Assembly: GCA_034401795.1 (NCBI GenBank)
Contig: CM067370.1
Span: 66,461,188 to 66,525,187 of the forward strand
DNA from: Chaetoderma sp. LZ-2023a
Lineage: Eukaryota; Mollusca; Caudofoveata; Chaetodermatida; Chaetodermatidae
Length of the DNA stretch: 64,000 nucleotides
Direction of reading: 5' to 3'
Shown here: in pieces, positions 52,307-64,000 of the stretch
Layout: every line of letters starts with the position of its first letter
Position numbering within the stretch: position 1 is the first letter of the stretch
Position numbers and translations under genes: made by a program
The notes under the pieces: generated by a model
The model's input: the letters and a program-made list of their open reading frames with translations, nothing else
Told to the model about the DNA's origin: nothing
The model's database searches: none

Positions 52307-53929
52307 CTTTTAAGTTATGTGCCTGCTGTGTAGGCTTGCCTTCAGTGGACTGCCTGGGCTGGTTGTTTTTTTCTACATTTATGACTAAATACGAAAATAA
52401 ATAATTTTGAAGCTTGTCTAGATTGGACATCACTGATGGCATAGCAGATAGCCTACTCAAATCACTCTAACATGAAGATCCGACTGAAAAACATATGCAA
52501 AATAAATGATTGTACGAAAACTGGTATCTATTATGTTAATTCTAAATTAAATCCATTAGATGATATTTTTATTTATAAGTAAACACATATATTAGAACAA
52601 AAACATACAGTGTTGTTTTTATGTTAATTTACGAGCACTGTTCCAATAATAAATATTTTAATTCTGTTTTCATATTTGTTTGCTTCTTGTTCCGTATATT
52701 CCCCGGTTGTATGAGTACCTCAAGTTCAAGTTCAAGTTCAAGATTATTTATTTTGATATAGAATATACATTTACAGTTTGGTATTTGGTATTTGATTTGA
52801 TTTATTCTCTTGGTAAATATTACAAATTACAATATGAAAACAGGGAGTCCACTGGAGGCTGTGCATATTAGCTTGTGGACCCCTGACATAGAATAACATA
52901 CAAGTTACACATGATTTGACATAAGTAGACATAAGGCATTATGCCAATATATTATACATAACTACAGACAAATAATATAGGATTTGACATAGAAAAAGAA
53001 GAGAAAAAAAAGAGAAAAAGACAAGACATTTGACCAACATGGTTCACTTGTTTTTTATTGTTCTTCATACTGTGGGTAACATATTTCACTCATTGGAATG
53101 GGCTAGGGGATGAAGGGGGTGGGGTGGGGGCTGGAGTTCATCCTGTTTCTACTATTATTATTTTTATTATTATTATTGTCTATCACCTTCTTTCCCTAGA
53201 GGAAAGAGAGTAAACCGGCTATGTGAATCTGTGTTCGAGTCTATTTCTTAGTGTGTTTGTCATGGCTGGGTTTTTAGAGCTCTTAGATATGATCAAGTTC
53301 TGGATCTGTGTATATCTGAGGAGTGCTGGTCCAATTTGACTCAGGATTTAACACAGAAGCTGCACACTCGCAGAATATTCAGAAAAGCCACCCGACCGAG
53401 AGTTTCACAACAGGTAGTCCATCAAAGGCAGAGCCTATGTGGCGGTGGACCCCTACATATAACATAAAACAACAATACAGGACATGAGGATACTGAATAG
53501 ATATGGTTAACATGTTATAGTCCTATATATACATATAGTTAACTGTCTCGCTGCCAAGCCTCTGCAGTCTACATTTTCCATGGAGCCTAACCCAGGGTAT
53601 GCTGAATACCTCTAAAAAAATTAATTTGACCGAACGTTGTCGGTGGCTAAGCCACAAGCAACTTTCAGTCAAATTTTTCTAAAATACTCAGCCAATCCAG
53701 AGTCGTTGCCAATTGGAATTATTGTCCGCTTCCAGCAGTCCAACAGTTAATAGACGTATGACAATTTACATTTTTACAGGGAAAGACATGATAGAGGGAT
53801 GTGTGCTTATCTTGCTTAAGTTAATAATTCTATATTACATATTCTTATTATCAATGACAAAGTATTAATTTTTTTTTAGGCTGTGATGGTAGAGGTAGTT
53901 GTTTGGTAGTTGCCATTATGACAGATATT
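52307..53929 (-). other. AT-rich region with LINE-like 3' tail
   Basis: Bases 52720-52750 hold TCAAGT/TTCAAG repeats that read (TTGAAC)n on the minus strand, like the tail of a minus-strand retroposon. Downstream, GTGGACCCCT-ACATA blocks occur at about 52874 and 53446, suggesting two related 3' UTRs. On the minus strand near 53230-53340 a short frame with IGPALLRYTQIQNLI looks protein-like, but I cannot place it. No intact gene is present. Confidence 0.4.
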
Positions 53930-53952
53930 CTTATTCTTATTATTATTATTAA

Positions 53953-53998
<46 letters not shown>

Positions 53999-55076
53999 TG
54001 TTCTGGTGACTGGGTGCAAGTATGAGAATAACATGCCATGATGGTGAGTGTTTTCCAGAGTCTAGTAGGTTTCTATAATCTTCTTTTTGATATTCTGCTT
54101 AAAGTACTGTAGCTTTATGATGTATGTGCGTGTGCTTGTGTCTGTATTATTCCATAACTGAATTGTTTTGTATGAGGGTTTTTGTTGTGCTGCTTTTGTT
54201 TGGTGGTGTGTTGAATGGAGGTTATTTCTTGTTCTTGTGTTGTGAGGATGCAATTATGTATTGAGCATAAAAATGTTAGATAAGGATGAGGGTAAGTTGC
54301 CATTGTGGAAGTCCCTTAAGATTGTGTATAGTTGGAGCCCTCCTATGTCCTCAAGTTTTAAGACCTTTTCTGATTTAAAGATATCCTGGCCACCTGCTGT
54401 TTGTGAAAATAGTTTAATAGATTGCTTTAACAGAGATTTTAGTTTTTTTAGTCTAGCATGAGATGTATTAGTCCAGATAGCATTACAGTAGGTGATGTGA
54501 AGAAGTATCATTGTGCAGTACAGGTTTTTAATAATATTGGGTGTTAGATAGGGTTTCAGTCTGCGAATGATGCCAATGCTTTTTGCTACCATGGTAGTAA
54601 TAATTTCAATATGCTTCTCCCGAGTTAAATTTTTGTCCAGATATACTCCTAAAAACTTAGCATATTGTGCTTCTTGAATTATCTGGTTGTCGATATAGAG
54701 GTTTGGGAGAGCTATTTCTTTTAGTTTCTTAGATTTTGTGAATAGTATATAATTAGTTTTTGATACATTTAAGGACAATTTGTTTACTTTAAACCAGTCT
54801 ATTAATTTCGCCATTTCATTATTAACATTTTTGTATTTAATTCCTATATCCTTGTGGCTGCAGAAAGCATTTGTGTCGTCTGCAAAAAGTATTAGTGAGA
54901 GATGTTTGCAGACTTTGGGTATGTCATTCATATATAGGAGAAACAGCAGGGGCCCAAGAACTGAACCTTGGGGAACACCACAAACTATATTTTTGTATTC
55001 AGAGATAGGCCCTGCAATCTATTTACATGTGTACAATTTTATCTCTCTAGCTATTTGGTTACGGGCACTGTTTTAG
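53930..55076 (-). mobile_element. CR1/Jockey-group LINE, 5'-truncated, (AAT)n tail
   Basis: The minus strand starts inside the reverse transcriptase, runs to the ORF2 end near 54060 and then to a 3' UTR with an (AAT)n tail at 53998-53930. The upstream end at about 55076 is abrupt, as expected for incomplete reverse transcription. Confidence 0.82.
54254..55000 (-). pseudogene. LINE reverse transcriptase C-terminal half
   Basis: Visible motifs are VCGVPQGSVLGPLLFLLYMN, the catalytic LILFADDTNAF, NKLSLNVSKTNYILF, KFLGVYLDKNLTREKHI and an LLHITYCNAIW box. From the YMND start 225 codons are open, ending at a stop after MLNT; the next frame continues with the TTQEQEITSI and TKQFSYGIIQT tail characteristic of CR1/Jockey ORF2. 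The active-site FADD is intact. At least one frameshift near the end and the missing N-terminal half make it non-functional. Confidence 0.85.
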
Positions 55077-55439
55077 CGTTCTTATTGCTATTTAATTGGG
55101 TCATGATTGACGTGTAAGCTGTGCTAAGTTTTGGTGGAGAAGTGCATGATCCAGACCATTAGCTGCGGTGTGCTGCTACAACACTGGACCACCGATCTAA
55201 ACGTTAGCTGTGGTGTGCCGCTTACACTTAGAACAGTTTGCACTCCACATTGCGCAGATATTTGTTAGATGCTGATTTAGGCATTGTCATTTTCAGTTTG
55301 ATTTAGTTTGGCTGTGGTTAATAGTATTTCCTTGTCTAAGTTGCGCCTTATGTCAAGTTGTGTATATGTGATTTCGTAGTCTGTAATGATAGCATTTAAC
55401 AGATATTGGTTACGTACTTTTAATAGTAGATTATAAATT
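55077..55439 (-). repeat. LINE 3' UTR-like sequence
   Basis: AGCTGTGGTGTGC and AGCTGCGGTGTGCTGC blocks here are diverged relatives of those at 55520-55600, so this is probably the 3' UTR of another copy of the LINE below. Confidence 0.5.
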
Positions 55440-55890
55440 TTATTTTGTATTTACGAGGTGGTTGTGTTGGGTGGGTGGGTGGGTGGGGGGGGGGGGGTGG
55501 GGTGGAGTGCATGGTCCAAAACCGATAGCTGTGGTGTGCAGCCTACAGTCACTACTCTGAATGTTTGCTACAGTGTGCTGCCTACACCCAGAGAAGCTTT
55601 CACCCTTCCCTGTTTCCTCTTGTCCAATTGTATCTAGAGTGTGCAGTGTGTGATGTGTACATGTGCCACATAGCTTTGTGAAAGCTACAAATTTATTTGT
55701 TGGCTGTTGGTTGGTAATCATCTCTAGTCGAAGCTGTACATTATGTCTTTGAAGTGTTTGTCTATTTTGGGTTTGAAAGTCTCCATGTTCTTGGCATTTA
55801 CAATACTGGCGGGCAGGGAATTCCATGGGGTGATTATGCTGTTTGAAAAAAAGTGTTTGCGAATGTCTTTGATAAAAACTGCTGCTTATG
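55440..55890 (-). mobile_element. CR1-type LINE, C-terminal end and 3' UTR
   Basis: The minus strand encodes DIRKHFFSNSIITPWNSLPA, then SIVNAKNMETFKPKID and KHFKDIMYSFD before a stop, the standard end of a CR1-type ORF2. A 3' UTR of about 250 bp and a (GGGT)n/(G)n tract at 55468-55503 follow. The DIRKH-x-F-x-N box equals that of the LINE at the right window edge, so they are one family. Confidence 0.78.
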
Positions 55891-55984
55891 TAGCGCATAT
55901 CTTAACCTCCTTTGCAGGAGAACTAGCCAGGGCGGACAGCTTTGCTGCTCATTGATGCCCAATCTGCGAGTTATATATTGGCAC

Positions 55985-58849
55985 CATTGTTTACTGACAA
56001 AGACCAGTAACCCAAACCGATTCTGGAACTTTATAATAGCAAAAAATGTGATAGCTCAGGAGTCACACCATTAAGAGCATTAAATGGGACTGTGTATTCC
56101 CAAATAAAGGACCACGTCCTTACTCGGCCATTGGACTAATCACAGTGACTGTTGAAGGTGTCCAAAACCTATTAGATAACATAAAGATTCACAAAGCCAC
56201 ATGACCTGATGCATACCTACCAGACTTCTAAAAGAATGGCAAATGAGCTGGCTCCAGTGTATGCAATGTTCTTCCAAACCTCAATTGATCAAGACATTAT
56301 ACCAAAAGAGTGGAAAAACGCAAACGTGGTAGCCATTTTCAAGAAAGGAGAGAAGAACAAAGCAGATACCAATCGATCATTATCCCTAACCCCAGTCACC
56401 TGAAAAATCCTAGAACACATTATTTGCAGTTCAATCACGGGACATATTGACAAATTCTCGATCTTGACCGATGCCAGCATGGATTTCGAAAGCAGCTCTC
56501 CTGTGAGATACAGCTAATCTGTAGCATCCAAGACTGCACACATGCTATAGACAGATAGTGTCAGACAGACGTGATACTGCTCGACTTCTTCAAAGCTCTT
56601 GACCGGGTAGCCCATCTCAGACTGCTCCACAAACTCGAATACTATGGAATAAGAGGGAATGTGAACAACTGGATTAGAAACTTCCTTGGAAACCACCAAC
56701 AACAGGTAGTATTAGATGGTGTGACATCACATACAGCTCCTATTGAGTCAGGTGTACCACAGGGCAATGCTCTCGGAGCACTCTTATTTCTTATGTTTAT
56801 TTAAATGGCCTTCTTCTTCCAATTATGGTGAATCACCTCTTCCAGAGTATTATTACACCAGGGTGCATATGTGTGGTATCGGTCATCTTGTGCAGGCTAA
56901 AAATATTTACAGGATATATTCAATGAATAAGTGGTGTTAGTGCAAGTGGACACCCTCAAATGCAGTCTTGAAGGAGTCTAGCGATGGCTGACTAACCACT
57001 TCAGCTGGCAGTGAATTCCACATCCTAGCACTGTCTGGAATATAGCTGTTCCTGGCAATGTCTGGACTGTAGCTGTGTTGATGTGCTAGTGTGCGGCTGT
57101 GTGTTACTAGCAGCCTATATTTGTGATCCCTTGTCTTGCTCTGCGCTCATTTGTAGATGTCGAGAGGGATGTCCACAAGGTCATTCATGATACAGAATGT
57201 CATTGTTGATCTTGTTTTGTACCGTCTTTCCTATAGGCTGTCCCATCCTAACTCATGGTGCATTTTTGAGACGCTACTGTGTCTTTGGTAGTCACCATGA
57301 GTGAAGCGAGCTGTGTGGCGCTGGACCCGTTCGAGTTTTTTTATGTTTTTCTGAGTATGGGCAAACCAGATGCTGGATGCATATTCTAGGATTGGTCGAA
57401 TCAGGGTTGTGAAGCATTGTGACTATGTTCTTTGGACAGTGTTTGATGTTGCGCTGGAGAAATGCAAGTGTACCAATCACCTTCTTACATGTGGTGTCAA
57501 TGTGATAGTCCCATGATATGTTTGCTCCGAGGTACTTGGCATGGCTTGCAATTTCCATTGTCTGGTTGTGAATTTAGTATACTGCTGGTACCTTGGATCG
57601 CTCTTTTGGTGATATGGAGGACTTGACACTTGGATGGTGGAACTCCATAAGCCATTTACTCTCCCACTCCTGAAGCCTGTCAAGATATTGCCTGATGGTA
57701 TTGGCTGTAGCTCGGTTCCATATCATGGAGTGTAATATGGGACCCTTCCAGACTGCATCTCGCTAGAATCAACAACCAGATTGTTAGCCGATGATCCTAT
57801 GCTCAATCACAACATCAGATCAAGTGAAGATGCAATAAAACTCCAAAATTACCTTGATAGCCTGCAACAGTTGGAGAGTGACTGGCTGATGGAATATCAT
57901 CCTAAAAACTGCCAAGTGCTTCATATCACCAACAAGAGGATCCCCATCTCAAGATCCTATACAATCCATGGCCACCTACTTGATAAACTAGATACAGCTA
58001 AATATCTGGGAATAAATCTATATAAAAACTTAAAATGGAACCATAATATAACATCGATCACCAAGAAGGCCAATGACATGGGGCATTTCTACAATGATAC
58101 TTTGCTATAAAACTCAAGTATGACCTATCGCGGAGTATGCAAGTGTAATATGGGACCCAGCTACAGCCAACAACATCAGGCAGCTGGAGATGGTTCAAAG
58201 CTGAGCAGCCAGATTTGTTATGAGCGACTATTATAAGACCAGTAGCATCACACAATTGGTTAACCACCTACAATGGCCTTCTCTCCAACAAAGAAGAGCA
58301 CAGGCCAAAACAATTATGATGTATCGAATTGTAAATGGAGACCTCGAGAGAGCAACTAATCCCTGTGGCTGTATTAACATGTTGGCACTTGCAGAAATTC
58401 ATCATTCCAGATGCAAAAACACAGGGCTACCAGAGCTTCTTTCTTCCCAGACAGTATCAGACTGTGGAACTGCCTACCACCTCCGATCATAGGCTGTACC
58501 TCACTAGACTGTTTCAAGCAGCAGGTGCAGCTCGTCCAGTTGAAATCAACTGTATCCTTAACGTTTTTAACCTGCACTGTAGATACGTTTTTAACTGCAC
58601 ACAATTTTATCACGTTTTGTATGCTCTTGCACCGACAACTGAAGGTATTCATACACTTTTGTTTCTTAGTTATGGGAATCACGGATACACTGATTGCAGA
58701 GCTGACAACTGTCACATAGTTCACTATTTACACTATCAGAACGTATTCACAACTGAGCTACAGATACAGGGCCTGCCACTCAAAGTGAGTTCTTTACACA
58801 CCTAACCCAACCCCACAGAACAGACACCTCACAAGATGGAACCAAAAGC
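55985..58849 (+). mobile_element. CR1/Jockey-group LINE, decayed, interrupted by another LINE
   Basis: Plus-strand ORF2 segments run from PNRFWNFIIAKK through the fingers (IPKEWKNANVVAIFKKGEK), HGFRKQLSCEIQL, VILLDFFKALDRVAHLRLLH and SGVPQGNALGALLFLMFI. After the insert at 56814-57743 they resume with ESTTRLLADDPML, WLMEYHPKNCQVLHITNK, AKYLGINLYKNLKWNH, a region around LVNHLQWPSLQQRR and the RLWNCLPPPIIGC box. Several stops and frameshifts are present. It may end in the (GTT)n tract at 58850-58907. Confidence 0.82.
56814..57743 (-). mobile_element. LINE fragment nested in a LINE, 5-bp duplication
   Basis: A 930-bp minus-strand insert lies between CCTTC (56809-56813) and CCTTC (57744-57748). 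It encodes the late part of a related ORF2: MEFHHPSVK-like, AKYLGANISWDYHIDTTCKK and FLQRNIKHCPKNIVTML, ending in RMWNSLPAEVVSQPSLDSF and KTAFEGVHLH with a stop near 56938. Frames are broken. The insert separates reverse transcriptase motif B (VPQG) from the catalytic ADD of the outer LINE. Confidence 0.8.
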
Positions 58850-58870
58850 TGTTGTTGTTGTTGTTGTTGC

Positions 58871-58906
<36 letters not shown>

Positions 58907-58907
58907 A
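58850..58907. repeat. (GTT)n microsatellite, possible LINE tail
   Basis: Nearly pure GTT trinucleotide for about 58 bp directly after the decayed LINE's 3' region. Confidence 0.9.
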
Positions 58908-59089
58908 GAGTGAGGATAATCCTCCAATAATTTGGCGCATCCAGCATTAGTAAATGGTTTGGCCTTTTAACGAAAAACTACTAATAGGGGAGATGATTAG
59001 CGGACAATACAGAGATTAAAATAAAATAAAGTAACATACAAACTTAAATAATCAGACAATTAAAATACACAACACATCGATTAGGATGA

Positions 59090-59734
59090 TTATGTACGCA
59101 TATACACAGATGCATTACAATCATGAATCAGAGATAGAGAATATAGATAAGGATGATTGTAGCATAATCTTGTGCTGTGATTTTCAATATTGCAGAGCAA
59201 GGTGTTGTCATTATGAAAGAGACCAGAGTCTACTAGTGTAGTACAGTCAATGATAAGTTGAGTTAGAAGGTTTAAATTGGAGGTTATTAAATTCCGAATT
59301 GATATATTTAATGAGGAAATAATAAGCTGTTTGATTTGGTTCACACTGTCTGTCCTATATCTAAGCAGAGTGGGATATGAGATAATCATATGCATGTAGT
59401 CCTCAAGGGCACTCTGACAGAGTTGACAGATTGTGTTAACGTTGAGGTTGTTAAATCTATGGAGAGTCATTTGGACTAAGTACGTGCCAGTTAAAAGACG
59501 TGATTTAATACAGCATCTCTTGGCATCTCTAATGTAGTTTACTACTGTCTCGGTCAATATATGGCCTTTGCCGATAGCCAGTCTGGCGAAATTAAGACAC
59601 TCCAGAATACTTTCTTTGCTACACACATCCCGAAGTCTAACATTCCAGTAGTCATCGATCGTGGATGTTACCATAAACCTTAGAATTAACCAGAGATGTT
59701 GTATGAATATTAAATACATTAACCTATAAGCCAC
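59090..59734 (-). pseudogene. LINE ORF2 C-terminal region with zinc-knuckle-like motif
   Basis: A 214-codon open frame. RLLTGTYLVQMTLHRFN followed by CQLCQSALEDYMHMIISYP resembles the C-terminal RLLTGTY...C-x2-C...H...C domain of several LINE ORF2 proteins, with the last cysteine replaced. No reverse transcriptase is attached upstream. The clade cannot be told from this fragment. Confidence 0.55.
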
Positions 59735-62099
59735 TAAAAACCTCGAGTATCCAAATAATCACTTCGATTCCTATAGTAGTTAGTCTAGCAGACTCTGGTA
59801 ATAACCGCAATCATGACAAACTACGCCAAAGGCTCCTAAAAAGTACATTTTTTATGAAGTGATTATGTTGAATTTATGTAACCCATTAATATGTGTATAA
59901 ATTCGGATAGTCAGGGATACAAGTTAAAGTAATCCTACATCAAAATGAAGCATTACTGGGCATAAACTTTCCCCAAATGATCAGCTTTTTATAATTAAAA
60001 AAAATGGTGCATTGTTTTGTAAACACGTTTCTCAATCATGTCCGGCCTCGTTAGGCCGAACTACGGACTCAGTTCCCAGATACAGGATGGCCCTGGAATC
60101 AACCAGTGAACCATGTGCCATTTATTTTCACCAATAAACAATTTAGAAAGCTGTTTTCTCAGAGACTAGCACACATGTGCAACCATCCATGATGTCAGCA
60201 GCCATTTATATGGAGCTGTAGCTGGTAAAATCTCCAGTTCGTTCATACAGCTTTCACAGAGCACACAACTCACAACACACTCTCCCATTCTGTTAGGATA
60301 GGCCCAATAGTGTGCCAAGAACGACATATAGGCCAAGTGCAGGACTGTTACTACATGACGTCGACTATCACACTTTCGGTGGCTGGCGCCATCAGGGCTA
60401 GTGCTAGTACTGTCTTATGCATTTCTGTTCAAACTCATTTCTGTGGCATTCCAGGAGTTACTGACGCCAGCCATCATTCGTATGGACATAGACTACTTTC
60501 CGTGGCGCACTGGTATTCCTTGCGTCATCTAACAGATTTAGACTGTTTTCCACACGTCTGTAACAGACTGTCAAATTAAATTGTACAGTAGTAGAGCGTG
60601 GGTACAAATAGCTGCATTCATAGGCGAAGTTTCCGCACTACGCCAGCAATGCTAATGTGGTGAATTGTCTGAGACCGCATTTGTGTTTTATTATAAAACA
60701 AAGGGCTAATTTTAGATCTCAAAATTCCATAAATTAGAAATTACAACACCATTGTGCCATCATCGTGCGTTGTGCCTTCCCAACAACGCAGTGACCAAAT
60801 ACCTTACCTTTCCACAAATATTCTACATACGTCAAGACGTAGGCTTTGATAATTGGCTCTGTAAAATTTTGCACTAATCTGCTCAATAGTACAAAATCCA
60901 AACCCTCATCAGAGTTATTGATTTCTGTATGTTTAGTTGTTTGGAACTGTACAAGTCATTTTCGCTAACTCCTTGGCCATTCCACTGGCACATCCCTAAT
61001 GCTTGTTAGGCCTTAGACAATTTCAAATTATCGTTATTACATACTTTGTTTTATCAGTGCATGCAAAACGCCCATTAAAACTTAGAAACTTTTCGTAGTA
61101 ATTCGTTCAATAGTTGTTCGAAACAAAGTTACCCTGCAAGTGCAAGCAACGCCTTGCAGGACCTAGAAAATCTATACACATGTTACGCTTACAAGCGCCA
61201 GAAACATGTATTGTGGGACATAGTCAACTTGGACACAAATATGCCAAGCTGTTTTGGATGTTATGCTTGGCACTTCGAAATTCTAGCAGCAAATAGCTGA
61301 TAAGAATTCTAAGTCTTGCTTGGCCAACTTAGTCATACTAACGCCTGCGTGAATACACTTACTGCACCAGAGCAGTTCTGTCTTACAAATTAAATCCTCT
61401 TACAATTTGAAAAGTAGATCGTTAGGACATAGAAAATATTTGCGGTGTACATGAATACATATACCGCATATTGAACGCCAGCTAAAAGTGATAAAAGATT
61501 ACTAGCATTTCTAAATTCTCAGACAACAGTGAGTACCAATTCTGATTCAGTATACACACGGGTTTTTTCATTTATCCCCCTTAGCTTCGCTTACTGCCGT
61601 TAGGTGGCAGTTATAACCACGCCACCATTATACGCGTGAAAATGAAGCGAAGCGTAGTGCTTTCACACCTCGCATAGCGTTGTGTATAGTAGCCTACTCA
61701 GTATGGCGTACGTAGAGACTGTTACAATGGCGATGCCTATGCTGAATATCAATATTCCAAAAGTACGCAAAATAAACACATGGAAAGATGACATGAGAGG
61801 ATGGCGGGTGACAACAATATACGGTATTAGCTGATATCCAACAATATCATTTGCTACAGGTGCATCGGAATATCGGTTAATGTTTTACAATCCTGATAAT
61901 ATAATTATAATTCTATAGTTTGTCCTTAGGAATTGAACCAAGATGCAGTAACGGGGTATTTTTTACACATTAAGTCAGAGTCCACAGCGTAGGTCACGCA
62001 CAAGCATCTGTCTAACACACCCTGATGGCCAGTCTTTTGAGCATCTATATATGGAACACCTCTATGTTATAATACAAGAGCAATCAGAGATTGCAGACA
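59735..62099. other. No feature seen
   Basis: About 2.4 kb without a recognisable gene or repeat family. Short frames (for example 60310-60579 and 61114-61296) have no recognisable motif and lack convincing splice signals. Confidence 0.5.
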
Positions 62100-62659
62100 T
62101 CACGCACGCACGCACGCACGCACGCACGCGCACATGCCCCGCGGCCCCTCCCAATCCTGCTTTTGTCACATAGCAGTCTTCAGATTTTTTTAATTTTCCG
62201 GATTTCTTCAGATCACGCTAGAAAGTTATGGAATCTTAGTGGATGGTCGCACCTTTTCTTGTGTTAAAATTTGAGCAAAATCATACCAGTAGTTTCCGTG
62301 ATATCCATAGATCCAGAATTTGATCTGATCCGGGCCTGGGTTCTTTTATCACAGCCAACGTTTGGGAATCCTATTGCTATTCCTTCATTGTGTTAGAATT
62401 TAAGCCAAATCGGATCAGTGTTTTTTTAGGCACAGTACCGATCGCAATATCCTCGTCCTCTTACGGCCGAAGGTAACATCATCTGTTCATACATGGGATT
62501 TATCAGTCGTATAATAGTTTCGCCTGGATGTATCAGCGTGTCCATCCATATGCATTTCCCTTCATCCACCCGCATATTAATCAACATACATACAGATAGA
62601 TAGGTAGGTAGGTAGGTAGGTAAGTAGAGACATGCAGACAGGCCGGCAGATAGATATAT
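62100..62659. repeat. Simple repeats: (ACGC)n and (TAGG)n with spacer
   Basis: (CACG)n at about 62100-62130, (TAGG)n at 62601-62622 and a GATA-rich stretch to 62660. Nothing else is supported between them. Confidence 0.75.
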
Positions 62660-64000
62660 AGATAGAGGCACAGTGAGAATATTAAAGGAAGCTGCTAAAG
62701 AAATTAGTGCACCGTTATGCATAATTTTCAACAAGTCTCTAGAAGAAGGTGTACTATCCGACATCTGGAAAATGGCAAATGTATGTTGTATACACAAAAA
62801 AGGCTCCAAAACGACCTGAGCAACTACAGACCAATCAGTCTTGCCTCTACGTGTGTAAGGTCCTAGAGTCATTTATAAAGGATAGCATTGTACATTTTCT
62901 GGAAACAGCCAATCTATTTACCAAGTGCCAGCATGGTTTCAGACACAACAGATCCTGTAAAACTCAACTGCTAGAGTACCTCGAAGATATAACAGTCAAA
63001 CTTGTTTCAAATGACCCTATCGATGTAGTATATTTAGATTTCTCAAAAGCATTTGATACTGTACCACACCAAAGACTCCAAACAAAACTTAGAAGCTATA
63101 GTATTGGTGACAATTTAGTAAGATGGATAGGAAGCTACCTATGTAACAGAAGACAGAGAGTAAGAATCAATGACTCGACATCAGACTGGATAGAGGTGAC
63201 AAGTGGCGTGCCACAAGGAAAGGAAGTGTCCTGGAACCTATACTTTTTCTGATATACATAAATGACCTACCAGACAGTCTGACCTGCCACTGCAAAATAT
63301 TTGCAGACGACACAAAGATATATGGAAACCCAGCTACCAGTAAGATCCAGGACAACAAAGACATAGTATGTAAATGGTCGCAGACATGGCAACTATCCTT
63401 CAACACAGATAAAACGCATGCCCTACATTTCGTTAGAACTAACCCCCAAACTAAATAATATATGACAGATACACCCGATATGCATTCTATATCAACATCA
63501 GATGTACAAAAAGACCTGGGAGTGCATATTGACAGAAACCACTCTTTTGACATACATATAGGTAAGATTATCTCCAAGGCTAACAGCACAATAGGACTAA
63601 TTAAGAGAATCTTGATCAACATTGACCCATCTACTTTCACGCTCTTGTACAAGTCTCTCGTGTGACATATTCTCGAATACTGCAACTCTGCATGGTCGCC
63701 AAAATTGAAAAGGCAATCACAGCTATTAGAAAGAGTTCAACGACGAGCGACAAAACTCGTCCCGCAAATCCGAAAGTATAGTTACACGGAAAGACTTGAA
63801 GGCCTAAATTTAATGTCACTGAAATATAGACTCTTTCGAGGAGATCTAATTGAAACATTCAAGCTCATCAGGGATCTATATAACATTGATAAGGCCTACT
63901 TCTTCGAACCTTTCAGAGGTCATAGGTTCAAGCTCAACATAACACGCAGCAATAAAGATATTCGCAAGCACCTTTTCACAAATAGAGTGGAACCACAGTG
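62660..64000 (+). mobile_element. CR1-type LINE, runs off the window
   Basis: Starts inside ORF2 with LKEAAKEISAPLCIIFNKSL and continues through NYRPISLAS-like sequence, KCQHGFRHNRSCKTQLLEYL, VVYLDFSKAFDTVPHQRL, SGVPQG, the catalytic KIFADDTKIYG, a VQKDLGVHIDRNHSFD box, HILEYCNSAWSP and RRATKLVPQIRKYSYTERLE to RKHLFTNRVEPQ at the edge. Catalytic residues are intact. Frame changes near 62810-62860 and 63220 and in-frame stops near 63458 and 63663 make it a relic, though a recent one. It is 5'-truncated near 62660. Confidence 0.88.

Noticed and set aside
60310-60579. 89-codon plus-strand frame
   Set aside because: No recognisable domain and no supporting splice sites; consistent with chance.

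Overview
The window looks like nuclear DNA of a lophotrochozoan animal, most likely a mollusc and quite possibly a bivalve. The reasons are spliced GT-AG exons of a conserved animal gene, very high transposon load, and two kinds of 'pearl'-type elements (about 160-bp tandem cores, a tetranucleotide tract, a terminal hairpin followed by CTAA), a combination I know mainly from bivalves. The species call is inference. No bacterial, plasmid or CRISPR features are visible.

The one confident host gene is the N-terminal part of UBE3B, a HECT ubiquitin ligase, on the minus strand. Ten coding exons between 29441 and 7744 encode about 280 residues in continuous phase, from the start codon through an IQ motif into the helical region. 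The rest of the gene, including the HECT domain, must lie left of position 1. All exons are short (50-114 coding bases) and the introns hold most of the repeats: a whole-looking DIRS retroelement in intron 10 (186-6766), a pearl-like array in intron 5, several small DNA elements in intron 4, a second nearly whole DIRS element in intron 3 (17447-24491), and a decayed Tc1 element in intron 2. A weak candidate first exon of a divergent plus-strand gene lies at 30164-30262.

From 30 kb to the right edge I see almost only mobile DNA. There is a Tc1-like element with one frameshift (31589-33243), a 2.07-kb element at a TTAA site (35292-37361) with a partial second copy (50946-52302), and core-repeat arrays (33545-34010, 38745-39625). 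A DIRS relic (39716-44450) carries an hAT-like insert that itself carries a foldback repeat. A 4.0-kb I-group LINE (46699-50709) with a 10-bp target duplication has landed in another DIRS scrap. A field of decayed CR1/Jockey-type LINEs (about 53.9-64 kb) includes one LINE inserted inside the reverse transcriptase of another.

Across the window a roughly 150-bp near-palindromic foldback repeat occurs six times, a 0.9-kb repeat occurs twice in opposite orientation 31 kb apart, and a 0.33-kb composite repeat occurs twice in opposite orientation. These look like undescribed or lineage-specific families and are, with the UBE3B exons, the main points to follow up.
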